From Aselliscus stoliczkanus (Eukaryota; Chordata; Mammalia; Chiroptera; Hipposideridae), in contig CM066729.1 of the NCBI GenBank assembly GCA_033961575.1, forward strand, positions 95,917,001 to 95,981,000: a DNA stretch of 64,000 nucleotides. The letters run 5' to 3'. The notes under the pieces were generated by a model that was not told the origin of the DNA, ran no database searches, and saw only the letters and a list, made by a program, of their open reading frames with translations. The number at the start of each line of letters is the position of its first letter. Within the stretch, counting starts at the first letter, position 1. A program made the position numbers and the translations under genes. This document shows, in pieces, positions 1 through 11,334 of this stretch.

Positions 1-392
1 AGTCAAAGGGAGAGCAATTTAACAGGTGAAATCTCTGAGAAGTTTAAGGAAGAACAAATAAACGACCTGTTAGTTCAGGCTATAGAAGAAACACCAAGGT
101 GATTTAATAGCTTCCACAGTACCTGGGAAGGCTGTGCGTCACAACTCACCAATTTTGTACTTTTCCATCAAGGTCTGCAATCAGTGTTTGTTCATGAGAG
201 AATGTTTGAGGAGACAATCAATTATTTACTTAATATAAATCAATAAATATGTAAGAATTAATGTTATAAAGCAAAAGCACGGTTATTTCCCACTTATAGA
301 TGCATGAATCAAAGAAATGGCCTCATATGAAAGTGAGAAATATAGATTAAAAGCACATAGAATTGGGATCTACTAATTATTGTTTGAGCAGT
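1..392. other. Unrecognised AT-rich sequence
   Basis: No coding signature, RNA gene or repeat that I can name is visible before the SINE that begins near 393. Confidence 0.5.
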
Positions 393-740
393 TTGAAGCA
401 TACTATGTTTTTATTTTTTTAATTTTATTATTATTACTTTTATTTTATTGGGGAATTGGGGGAGGGAGCAGCCAAGTTGTTCTTCAATCTTAGTTGTGAA
501 TGGTTCAACAATCTCAGCTCCAAGTCCAGTCACACCGCTCAACTCAAGGTGCTGTGTTCAATTAGTTGCAAGTGGGTGTAGCCACCATCCCATGTGGGAG
601 TCGAACCAGCAGCCTTGTTGTGAAGAGCACACGCTCCATCATCTGAGCCACCCGGGCGGCAGCTCAGCTCAAGATGCCAAGTGCAGTCTTTAGTTGTGGG
701 GGTGCATAGCCCACCATCTGAAACAGGCAACCTTGTTGTT
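393..740 (-). mobile_element. VES-like dimeric tRNA-derived SINE
   Basis: Read on the minus strand, two tRNA-like heads follow one another: one ending in the GAGCTGAGCTGCCG linker (about 740-655) and a second with GGGTGGCTCAG (box A-like) and GGTTCGACTCCC (box B), about 655-575. A body and an A/T-rich tail follow at 393-450. The layout and linker are those of the bat VES family (established knowledge). The tail just before the poly(A) reads CCCCAATTCCCCAATAAAAT, which is also the end of the long SINE at 14.2, 27.0 and 41.3 kb. The open frames here are chance. Exact ends are uncertain because I could not find a clear target-site duplication. Confidence 0.75.
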
Positions 741-760
741 ATAAATTAAAACACAAATGA

Positions 761-848
761 GGGCCAGCCGAGTGGCGTGGTGGTTAAGCGCTGGCTTGGG
801 AAGCCAGCAGCCCCGGTTCGGGTCCCACATATGAGGACCAGTGACACT

Positions 849-880
<32 letters not shown>

Positions 881-882
881 AT
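761..882 (+). mobile_element. Short tRNA-like SINE with poly(A)
   Basis: A complete copy: GGGCCAGCCGAGTGGC head with a box A-like segment, a perfect CTGGCTTGGGAAGCCAG stem-loop (anticodon-arm equivalent), box B GGTTCGGGTCC, the end CACTGCCCTC and a poly(A) run of about 27. It is bounded by a 15 bp direct repeat, TTAAAACACAAATGA, at 746-760 and 883-897. This is an L1-type target-site duplication with no visible mismatch, so the insertion is fairly young. Family name not certain (Rhin-type SINE of rhinolophoid bats is the best guess). Confidence 0.9.
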
Positions 883-897
883 TTAAAACACAAATGA

Positions 898-3800
898 ACT
901 AGGTAGAAGGAAGCAGTGTTGGTTCCTAAAGTGTGTCCTGTTCACCAGGAGCACTAGCATCACCAAAGGATTTCTTAGAAATGCTAATTCTCAGACCACA
1001 TCTCATATTTAGTGAATCTGAAACTCGACCTCTGGGATGTTTTCTTTTAACATGTCTTTAATGCAACTAAGCTATGAAACCACTGGAGTACAGGAGGATA
1101 ATGGAATTCTAATATAAAGGATGGTAGTCTTGTGGTACATCTAATTTCCTAGGGTAATATGAAAGACAAGATGGCATTGTGATGGCTTTATCTGCCTATC
1201 TTCGTTTACTTAATCAAGGGATATCTATGTGCTTGAGTACAGTTTAAAAGATATTCTTCAGTCCCTGATGTTTTAGGGCAGAGGTAGTGAGTAATATACA
1301 TGTTAGTTCACCAATTCAAAGATTGAAACTTTTACTTTTTTATTGCAAATCATTTCCAGGCATATTTGAGCTGCCACATTTATTCTATATATCATGTATA
1401 TAATGATATAATTACAATTCATTTTAATTCATTCTTTATACATTCAATATATTTCATATTTCTTCATAAATTTTGAAATTAATGTTAATTTTTGTGCTTT
1501 CATTAAAGGAAATAGCTTGAGATGAAATCACTGGTATCATCTTTAGACTCACAGGAAATGAGTCTTAAAGAGTTTAGAAATTTGTAAAAAGTTATGCTTT
1601 AGATTCTATATCTTTAAAAAAGAAATGAGATGTGTCAAAGGGGAAAAGAAATTAGACTAGGGATTTGAAGCCTTAAGCTACAATTTGGATTTTGCATTAA
1701 TTATTTAATAACCTTAGGGAATTACCTGACCTCCTGAGTTATTCTTAGTTCATTTATAAAATGTGGATGGACTTGTAGGTCCTTCCTATGATTCAAATTT
1801 TAGGGGATTAGAATACCTCTATTAATACAGTTGGGTATGGCATTGCCTGGAGATTGGATTAATTAAGCTGTTTTTGTTCTTCACATTTCTGTGCTCTTCT
1901 GTATTTGGCTCTGTTACATTCTCTTTGTATGTTGCCAGAACCCTATGTTCCTCACTAGCTCACATGACTGCTGCCTGCCTCCTGACTTAAGACAGCTATT
2001 TTAATTCATTTTTCTCAGACTTCATGAAAACTTTGTTCAAAGTGTCAATTTGAAGAAAATAAATCAAACGTCTATTTAATATCATTCTGAAAATGAATCC
2101 GAAGATATCTCTAAGGAATTTTCAAATGCCACCTCCTACTCAGCGATTAAATTTACAAGCGAGTTTTACTGCTTACAAAAGCTTCATTTAATTTATATAG
2201 CTATATTTGGTTTCTGAATTAATTATATGGATGGCATTAAATTTTAAACCTATTACATTTTTATATGTAAATCACAACTCGGAGCCTTATTTGGACATCT
2301 CTTTATTTTTTACCACACCATCCTATATGAACATCATTTGAAATATTTTAAATACTTTTGCTTTGAATGTCAGTGTTAACTGAGTTATTCTTGGCAGCTC
2401 CATTTTCCTTCCACATAACTACTATCAATCTTCTCTTTGCGCTGAGATTCTTTTCCAATATTGTGCCTGACTTCAATTAGCAGGATTTTTTCTTATCTGG
2501 TTTTTATTATGACATTTTTGGTTGGATAAATAGTTATAGAAATGGGTCTTAGATAATTTTTTAAAATTTCTATATTTATGCCACCAACAACAATCAGTTT
2601 TAATGCTCTTATACATTTAAAATTACATGGAGAGGTTTCACATATTTAAGAAAGAATAAAATCAAAGCTGGATATATATATATATCCCAACTAACTACTG
2701 AAAGATTGAATTATGAGAATCATGACCATTAACAGTCAATTAAGCATGCAATTTTTGTCTATTTAAAAGCTATTCAACTTGCTCAATTAAATACATCATG
2801 CATAGGAAATAATACTGGATATTAAAAGCCTTCAAAATTTCACAATTCACAGAATTTTAGAGAAAAAGAGCCCACTCTGTGTCACCACTTAGAGTTGCTT
2901 CTTCATTTATATGAGGACATTGCACCCTTGAATAATTGAGTGATTCCCCAGGAGTTGTACATTATGGAAGTGTCAGAACCAACATAATCAAGGTCTTCCG
3001 AATCTCACTTGGCAGCCCTTTCTGCTAAAATGTGGCAATAGCTTCTAAGTTAGGATGTCCTTACTCCCATAATACTTTCAATGTGGCTTTTCTGGGGTTT
3101 TGGCCATCTAATAGGTGTTTTGTGTTTACTACATGCAAGGCCCTGTGATAAGTACTGAGTTTGTACTACTTAATGAAAAAGAGTGCCAATAATTTATAAG
3201 GTGGCTTTAAGAGTAGCATTGATTATTGTAATAAGATTCAATTATCATTTGTGTGAAACATTTGGGTTACTGCCTGATTGTGGTTTAGGACTCCTGGGAC
3301 AAAATTTTTAAAAGTTGAAGCTTTATTTCATAAATATGTGAGAGTTTCAGTAATGATTTAGGCTATGTTAAATTAATGGTCCTAATAGAAAAATAAGAAT
3401 AATGTAAGAAACAAATTGGTATTAGACACCATATTAACTTTGAGTCATTTCTGAAATGTTTGCCTTAATAATGTAAAAGTTATTTTACAAAATTAAAATA
3501 AAAAGCATAAAGCTTGTTCTTTATTTCCTAACAAATTTATTCTAACCTCCATATCTTGTGTAGGATATTATTAAAATTGAATCAATAATATAGTCAATAT
3601 ATTATATAGGTAAGATAAGGTAAACTGGCATTTTTAATGATATCAACTTGCAAATACAAAGTGGATTTATACCATGCATCCAGATTTAGGTTCATATATA
3701 TTGGAATTTAATTTTAAATTTTGTGTTTGTGATGAAACTTTATACAGAACTCTAACCAGTGTAAAGTCCATGCAAACTAAGAGCATTGATAATGAATATT

Positions 3801-4924
3801 GGAAATTTGAAAACTGCAAGATTTGGAATTTAAAAAAATATATATTTACAACAAAATATTACTTAGCTGTCATTTTTTCCCTTCACTATAGATAATTTGG
3901 GACCATTTGTTAACTATATTGACAGAGTGCTCTATTAGTGATGTTTATTACCTTTCCATAAACATTTTTAATAAAGGATTTTAAGCCTTTATTATATTCA
4001 ATTCAGTTATAAGTTATGAACCTGATTCAGTTATAAGTACATTCCAAGTAGGTCATTGGATAAAGAGGCACAAGAAAAGCTATTTTTCAATTATTTTTAA
4101 ATATTAAAGAATTACATATTTACAATATTCATATATTGTAAATCACATGGGACTTAACAGAAATGAATAAAATACCATTTACTTAGAATTGTGAACATTT
4201 GAAATCCCAGTCAACTTTGAGATGAAATTATCACAAAAAATATAACAGAGTATAGATACTTAAATCCTTTCTGAATGAAAGTAAGGTGTGCATTGCACAT
4301 TCAGAAAATGAAAATTCATATTGTGCCCCAAAGAGACCAGAGACTATCATACTCATTTTGAAGTATTTAAAAGAACCAACACTACGTAATGTGAGACAAT
4401 ATTAAATGTATTATTTAAGTAAATGCTTTTCTAACAAGGGAGATCATTTTTAGCTGAATGATTTATAAACTTAGGATATATGTACAAATTCACAGTATTC
4501 TAAAAAATGAGTTTGTTCACAAGTTATGTATAGAAAAAGCATTACAAAATATAGAAAAATATAATAAATCTAGGGAATTCTAGTTTCTGTTATGTCAAAG
4601 GAGTTTAAAATTATGCTTTTCACTCATAAAAATATTCACTGTTCCTAAAATTTAATATCACTTATATATGAAAATTAAATATCACTTATATATGAAATCA
4701 GTACCTGCTTACTAAGATACATATTACACTTTAAATACATCACTAGTATGAAAATCTTCTTAACATATTGGTGCATCAGTGGTGCAAATTGTTAATGCCA
4801 GTACTTTCATTTTCTATTACTTAAATTTATAAAGGGAGAAAGCAAATATTCTCAACTCAATTTTTAGGTAAAATGATTTGAGAGTTTGGGGAACATGGAA
4901 ATATTTCCCTAATTATTTTCAACA
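898..4924. other. Long stretch without recognised features
   Basis: About 4 kb of AT-rich DNA. I see only minor items: a short (TA)n near 2671-2686 and a direct duplication of about 27 bp around TATCACTTATATATGAAA at 4656-4697. The 73-codon frame at 3674-3895 has no family signature and is probably chance. Confidence 0.5.
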
Positions 4925-4940
4925 TTTAAAAACATATTGA

Positions 4941-5059
4941 GGGCCGGCCGAGTGGCACGGTGGTTAAGCGCTGGCTTAGGAAGCCAGCAGCCCCGATTCA
5001 GATCTCACATATGAGGGCCAGTGACACTGCCTTCAAAAAAAAAAAAAAAAAAAAGCTAG
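4941..5059 (+). mobile_element. Short tRNA-like SINE with poly(A)
   Basis: Same family as the copy at 761. The box B region is decayed (CCCCGATTCAGATC). It is flanked by a 16 bp direct repeat, TTTAAAAACATATTGA, at 4925-4940 and 5060-5075 with one mismatch. Confidence 0.88.
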
Positions 5060-5099
5060 TTTAAAAACATATTAAGAGTTCAAGAAAAATTCTAAATAT

Positions 5100-7807
5100 T
5101 ACGAAGAAGGTACAAGATAGTGCAATAGGTAAGTGATATGCCTGCCACCTCCCAGAATCACAAAATTACAACTAACTATAGATAAATCAACCTTGAGAAT
5201 CATCTGAAGGCTAGCTGAAAAGAAGCCCTATAACTAAGGATATAAAGAAAAGGCCATATTGAGATTGGTAGGAGGGACAGATATGTGAAATGGGTTGACC
5301 ACAAATTCATAAATCGTGGTTGATAGCCTGGAGGGATACCTCAGCAGAAGATGATCCCCCTGAAGAGCTAAGGGTCATAACCCCACACTTGGCTCCTCAG
5401 CCCCAGGGTCCAGTGCCAGGAAAAGAAATCCACACAATAAGTAGCAGTGAAAATCAGCAAGGATTCCATCCATCCACCCAGGTAGGAGAGAAGGTGGCTG
5501 GAAACCCAGATATTCCCTTAAAGGACCTGTGAACAGACTCATTTGTTTGAAAGTACTCACCCTGGGATGTGGCAGAGGGACTGTGTGACTTAAGAGGCAC
5601 CAGAGGCATACAGAGAAAGACTGAGATGTATAGTTTTAGGGCAAGGACTAGAGAGATAGTTGTCATTATCCCTGTGTAGAACTAGTCTCATGTGTAACCT
5701 ACAGGAGGGTGCCACATTTCCTGTGTTGAACCCACCCCCAAAGGGCCAAACCTGAGATTACAGTGGTTTGGTAAAATCTGCGAGGGCATTCACCATCTTG
5801 GTGTCTCCTTTGTACCCCACCCAGCTAGTGTGGCATCACCCTGGGCACCCTCAGCTCCTGGGCAGCAAGCCCCACCGCATAAGCTGTGGGAGTCTTGTAC
5901 AGAAGTGGACAGCGCACAATGGCCTGGGAAATTTTCAGTGGCAGTCAGCTCTAGTTTTAGCTACAGCCCTTCTTGGGCAGCTCATGAGGATCTGTGCACC
6001 CAAGAAAAGTGGTTGTAAACAGTGTTCTCAGGGCATTTTGTGGAGCAGTGATTGGCTCTACACTGGCACAAGAGCTGAATCTGCATTAACATAGGAAAAA
6101 CCACTGGCTATACCCTGTCAATCCCTGGGACCCCACCCCACCCTACTCAAGCAGCATCACTGCTGCACTATTAACATAGGGCCAGTAAGCCCAGCCATGA
6201 CCTAAAAAGGCTCTTTCAGCCTCTGAGCCTTATAAGCAGCTGGCAGATGACAACAGACCTAGGGTGACTCTGCACCTTTGTTAAGCTGCCCAGGCCCAAT
6301 ATTGGTGCCAGCTGACCTCAGTTTACAGTGAGGCCACACCCACATGCCTCCATATATAATACAGGCAGCAACCAATTGTATATAGATTTGTAGCTCCTAC
6401 CAGGTAGCCCCAGGCCAGTCACAGGCTAGGCTGAAATTGGACAGCACAGGAGCCTCTCCAAGGAGCACAAGAAACATATTCAGAGGCCAACCTCAGATAA
6501 CACCAGAGCACTACCTGGTTAGCCCTATAGGCAACATATTCAAAGGGGGTTCTCAAGAGGTATAAGAGCCCATTGGGGCAAATTCCATTCTGATGGATCA
6601 CCCCTGACACAACAGCTCATACATTGTGGTCATAGCCAATCCTCACAGCCAGTCAGCTTAAGGGTCAATCCAACCCACTGATGCACCAAAAGCAATTAAG
6701 ACTCAATTACAACAGGAGAATACACACAACACACACAACAGACACTCCTGGGACATATGCAGGTGATGAGGGAGACTGAGCCACTGGACTACACGGGATA
6801 CCAACTACATAAGGCCACCCAGCAATGACCAAGAGACATAGGAGATCTACCTAATACACAGAAGCAAACACAGAGAGGCAGCCAGAGTGAGGAAACAAAG
6901 AACATGTCCCAAATGAAAAAAAGCAGGAGAAAATTCCAGAAAGAGAATTAAACAAAATGGCAGCAACCAACCTACCGAAGATAGAGTTTAAAGAATGGTT
7001 ATAAGAATGATTAAGGAATTTAGTGAGAACTTCAACAGAGAGATAGTAAGAAGAAGGACATAAAAACCATAAAAAATAACCAGCCAGATATAAAGAATAC
7101 AATAACCGAAATGAAGAGTACACTAGAAGGAATCACCAGCAGATATATGAAGCAGGTGATCAGATCAGTGATTTAGAAGACAAAGTAGAAGGAAACACCC
7201 AATGAGAACAACAAAAAGGAAAAATAATTTTTAAAATGAGGAGAGTTTAAGAGACCTCTGGGACAATATCAAGTGTATCAACATTAGTATCATAAAAGTA
7301 CCAGAAGGAGCAGAAATAAAGCAAGGGATCAAGACCCTATTTGAAGAAATAATGACTGAAAACTTCCCTAACATGGCAAAAGAATTAGACATACAAGCCT
7401 TGGGAGTGCAGAGTCCATAAAAAGATGAACCCAAACAAGCCCACACCAAGACACATCATAGTTAAAATGGCTAAGGTTAAAGACAAAGAGAATCCTAAAA
7501 GCAGCTAGAAAAAGACCTCTAGTACTTACAAAGGAACTTCCATAACACTATTATTACTTGATTTCTCAACAGTAACTTTGCAGGGCAGAAATGAGTGGCA
7601 GGGAATATTCAAAGTGATAAAAAGAGAAAGACTACTCTACTCAGCAAGTCTATCATTTAAAATCACAGGAGAGATAAAGAGCTTCCCAGACAACAAAAAA
7701 CAAGGAATTCACTACCACCAAGCCAATATTACAAGATGTGTTAAAGGGACTTTTGTAAGAAGAAGGGGAAAAACAAACAAAAAAAGATAAAAAATGTGAA
7801 TATTAAG
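5100..7807 (+). mobile_element. Old L1 LINE, 5' end, 5'UTR and ORF1 remnant
   Basis: A plus-strand L1 that begins near 5100 with a Laurasiatherian-type 5'UTR (the GAATCACAAAATTACAACTAACTA region at 5154-5177, then TATAAAGAAAAGGCCATATTGAGA near 5240). An ORF1 relic runs at about 6900-7790. The ORF1 C-terminal domain is readable in pieces, for example the block around 7578-7790 that matches the end of ORF1p, but stops and frameshifts break it throughout. The element is interrupted at 7808 by a younger L1 and resumes at 9339 at the start of ORF2. Presence of the true 5' end means it inserted as a full-length or nearly full-length copy. The small frames at 5320-6094 are chance frames in the GC-richer 5'UTR. 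Confidence 0.85.
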
Positions 7808-8540
7808 TTTTTTCTCCCTGTATCTCTGAGACTATTTCTGTTTTGTTTGTTCATTTATTCTGTTCTTTAGATTCCACATATAAGTGAGATCATATGGTAT
7901 TTGTGTTTCTCTGCCTGACTTATTTCACTTAGCATAATATTCTCTAGGTCCATCCATGTCTTTGCACGTGGTAAGATTTCATTCTTTTTTATGGCCGAGT
8001 AATACTCCATTGTATAAATGTACTACAATTTCTTTATCCAATCGTCATCCATTGATGAGCATTTCAGTTGTTTCCATATCTTGGCTATTGTAAATAGTGC
8101 TGCAATGAACATAGGGGTGCATATATTTTTTCAAATTAGTGTCTTGGGTTTTTCAGGATAAATGCCTAGGAGTGGAATTGCTGGGTCAAAAGGTAGTTCC
8201 ATTTCCAGTTTTTTGAGATACCGCCATACTGACTTCCATAGTGGCTGCACCAATCTGCAATCCCACCAACAGTGCAACAGGGTTCCCTTTTCACCACATC
8301 TTTACCTACACTTAATGTTTGTTAATTTATTGATGATAGCCATTCTTACTGGGGTAAGGTGGTGTCTCGTTGTGGGTTTTATTTGCATTTCTCTAATGTT
8401 TAGTGACATTGAGCATTTTTTCATGTCTGTTGGCCATCTGTATGTCCTCTTTAGAGAAATGTCTCTTCATGTCCTCTGCCCATTTTTTAATTGGGTTGTT
8501 TTGTTGTTTTTGTTTTCCTTTTTGGTGTTGAGTTGTATGA

Positions 8541-8545
<5 letters not shown>

Positions 8546-8594
<49 letters not shown>
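8546..8594. repeat. (TA)n microsatellite
   Basis: About 24 uninterrupted TA units inside the inverted L1 segment. Confidence 0.95.
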
Positions 8595-8596
<2 letters not shown>

Positions 8597-9023
8597 ATAT
8601 TAACCCCTTATCAGATGTATCATTGGCAAATATCTTCTCCCTTTCAGTAGGATGCCTTTTTGTTTTCTTGATTTCCTTTGCTGTTAAAAAACTTTAGTTT
8701 GATATACTCTCACTTGATGGTTGCTAGACGGGAGGGAGTGAGAATGGGGGAAAAGATAAAGGGATTAGAAAGTACAAATTGGTAGTCACACTATAGTGAC
8801 AAGGATGTGAAATACAGTTTGGGGAATATAATCAATAATGTAAAGATTACGTAGGGGTGCCAGATGGGCACTGGATTTATTAGGGAGACCGCTTCATAGA
8901 CTGTAGATGCCTGTCCTGTCCACTGCACTATACACCTGAAGCTGAAGTTGAATAATATCAAATGTCAACTATAATTAAATAAATAAATAAATAAATATAC
9001 ATATATATATATATATACACACA

Positions 9024-9170
9024 CAGTAATACCTTGGTTTGCAAAACTAGTAGACAAACTACTAGTATTGCAAAACATAGCTCATTTTACAAGTTAAAAT
9101 GTATTAGAAATGTTTGCTTGTCTTGTGGAACACTCACAAACCAAGTTACTCACAATCCAAGGTTTTACTG
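9024..9170. mobile_element. Tigger-like MITE, copy 1
   Basis: A 147 bp non-coding element with terminal inverted repeats CAGTAATACCTTGG and, reversed from the right end, CAGTAAAACCTTGG; TA follows the right end at 9171-9172. The related copy at 32434 has the same ends and the shared middle TTAAAATGTATTA. The CAGT...ACTG termini and TA target fit pogo/Tigger-type non-autonomous elements (family knowledge). It also holds an 8 bp hairpin, ACTAGTAG/CTACTAGT at 9046-9066. Confidence 0.65.
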
Positions 9171-9338
9171 TATAAATATGTGATATAGAGTACAACATAG
9201 GGAATATACTCAATGGAGCTGTAACAGCTATATTTGATGTCAGAGGAGTAGTGGATTAGGAGGGTTATTACTTTGAGAGGGGTGCAAATGCTTAAATATT
9301 ACATTGTTTTGTCACCTGAAACCAAAGAGATAAAAAGT

Positions 9339-9885
9339 AAAAATATGAATATTAAGCAGGCAATAACTAGTATCTGTCAATAATCTCTTTAAATGTAAAT
9401 GAATTAAATCCTCTGATCAAATGACACAGGGTAGATGAATGGGTAAGAAAACAAGACCCTTACATATGCTGTTTACAAGAGACCCACCTCAGATTGAAAG
9501 ACTCACATCGACTGAAAGTAAGGGTATGGAAAAAGATATTTCACACGAATGACAACAAACTAACAAACAAAAAAGCTGGGATAGCAATACCTATGTTAGA
9601 CAAAATTGACTTAAAAATGAAAATTATAATGAGACAAAGAAGGACATTGTATACTGATAAAGGTATCCGTCCATTAAGAGAATATTGGTAAACATCTGCC
9701 AATATAGGAACAGCTAAGTATATGAAAAAAACGTTGACAGATATAAAGGCAGAGATGAGCAGTGATACAGTGCAATCATAGTAGGGGACTTCAACACCCC
9801 GCTGACACCAATGCACAAGTCTTCCACCCAGACAGAATATCATTTCAGAAATAACAGCCTTAAATGACATACTTGACCAGATGTT
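9339..9885 (+). mobile_element. Old L1 LINE continued: start of ORF2
   Basis: Continuation of the L1 from 5100 after the twin-primed insertion. It carries the start of the ORF2 endonuclease domain: the NVNGLN-equivalent region near 9400, the QETHLR-equivalent (CAAGAGACCCACCTCAGA, 9476-9493), and the GDFN-equivalent (GGGGACTTCAACACCCC) near 9783-9799. Frames are broken, so it is inactive. The match ends near 9885 and a different, antisense L1 fragment follows from about 9922. Confidence 0.82.
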
Positions 9886-9921
9886 ATTTCATTATAAAAA
9901 CAAATATATGAAGATACAGTT

Positions 9922-10446
9922 CATTTTTAAATTATTTTTAATTGAGATATAATTGACATATAATATTAATTAGTTTCAGTTTACAGCATAATGATTCCAT
10001 ATATTTACATATTGCAAAGTTATCACTACGCCAAGTCTCGTTAAGATCCATGACTTCACATAGTTAAAACGTTTTCTTGGGATGACAGCTTTTCAGCTCT
10101 GCTGTGCTAGCAATGTTCAAATATACAATAGAGTATTATTAACTATAATCACATGCTGTACATTACATCCCCAGGACTTATTTATTTTATAACTGAAAGT
10201 TTGTACCTTTAGACCACATTTTCCCACATTGCCAACCCCCTAACCTTTACCTCTGGCAACCACCAATCTGTTCTCTGTATCTACTAATTCAGTTTTTGTT
10301 TTGTTTTGTTTTGCTTGTTTCTTTTTGTTTTTGTTAGATTCGTATATCTGTGAAATCATAGAGTATTTTTGTTCCTCTGTCTGTCTCATTTCACTTAGCA
10401 TAATATCCTCATGTTTCATCCATGTTGTTGAGAATGGCAAGATTTA
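9922..10446 (-). mobile_element. L1 3'-end fragment, antisense
   Basis: Starts with the complement of an A-rich tail and then the typical antisense L1 3'UTR (TTAATTGAGATATAATTGAC at 9947-9966, CTTATTTATTTTATAACTG at 10177-10195). It ends in the ORF2 end region near 10446. Older than the full-length L1 at 43 kb, judged by divergence. Confidence 0.8.
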
Positions 10447-11198
10447 TAGATCAGAATATCAAAGATGTGTTGACTTCATGATTATACTATCATTTGGGGC
10501 ATGGGTTTGCTCAAAAACAACTCACTAGTGCAAACATTTGGCTTCTTCCTAGCCTACTTCCCACTTGCATTTCATCAATCCAGGATCATTTGTTTTAGAT
10601 CCAGATTTAAAAAACACTCAATATAGAACACCTAAGCTGAACTGAGTGTGTTAGTTACATTTACAACCTGAAGTAATACAGGAACACTGTAGGACTTTAT
10701 TAGATTCAGTAATTTTCAGGCTCATGTACTATAGAAAAAGATGAGTTACAAAGACTACTTGGAATCTGAAGGGTCATTTACCAAGTCTGAATCTTGTTCA
10801 AGTCACTTTCTCTGCTTATAAGCTTGCAGTTTCTTCATCTGTAAAACATCTACTCTGACTACATCAGGAGATAGCTAATTGCAAAATTTAACAGAAATTT
10901 TTATAAGTTTTAAACGTATGATACTTAGTATTAATAACATGAATCTTTAAATTTTCATTGGTAAAAAATAGGACTATATATTTCATTGATGGGTGAAAGC
11001 TATACAAAACTTTTATGAGAGACTTTTCAATTACATAGCCGAGTCTTCATGCCTTTAGTTACATCCTCCTACTTCATCTTTTTGGACTGCTCTCACTAGA
11101 TAATAAAATGAAATCAACAAATTGTGCCAATACAAGGAAAGTATTAGATGAACAAATTCTACTCTTGTGGACAGCTTGAATTAAAAAAAAACGACTTC
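10447..11198. other. Unrecognised sequence
   Basis: No repeat or coding signature recognised. Confidence 0.45.
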
Positions 11199-11211
11199 AG
11201 AAATGTATTCA

Positions 11212-11321
11212 GGGCCAGCTGAGTGGCACATTGGTTAAGCGCTGGCTTGGGATGCCAGCGGCCCCTGTTCGGGCCCCACATATGAAGGCCAGTGACACTG
11301 CCCTCAAAAAAAAAGAAAGAA
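11212..11321 (+). mobile_element. Short tRNA-like SINE with poly(A)
   Basis: Complete copy with box B-like TGTTCGGGCCC and end CACTGCCCTC. Flanked by a 13 bp duplication, AGAAATGTATTCA (11199-11211) and AGAAATGTGTTCA (11322-11334). Confidence 0.88.
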
Positions 11322-11334
11322 AGAAATGTGTTCA

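Larger units (their letters stand above)
7808..9338 (+). mobile_element. Twin-primed (5'-inverted) L1 insertion
   Basis: Two abutting L1 segments in opposite orientation. 7808 to about 8718 is the antisense of the end of ORF2 and start of the 3'UTR. About 8718-9338 is the sense 3'UTR with an A-rich end. In L1 coordinates the two parts are contiguous: they meet around the equivalent of 43610 in the full-length element at 43.1-51.0 kb. The whole is flanked by an 18 bp direct repeat AAAAATGTGAATATTAAG (7790-7807 and 9339-9356, one mismatch). That is the signature of twin priming during target-primed reverse transcription. A (TA)n tract (8546-8594) and a MITE (9024-9170) lie inside. The 162-codon frame at 8162-8650 is antisense to L1 ORF2 and runs through the (TA)n tract, so it is not a gene. 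Confidence 0.88.

Noticed and set aside
761..882. tRNA gene
   Set aside because: tRNA-like boxes and stem are present but the element ends in poly(A), is repeated and has target-site duplications; it is a SINE.
5320..6094. Cluster of small open frames near 5.3-6.1 kb
   Set aside because: They lie in the 5'UTR of the old L1 and overlap on both strands.
8162..8650. 162-codon plus-strand open frame
   Set aside because: It is antisense to L1 ORF2 and extends through a (TA)n tract that gives an Ile-Tyr run; the same antisense frame recurs in the L1 at 44.0 kb.
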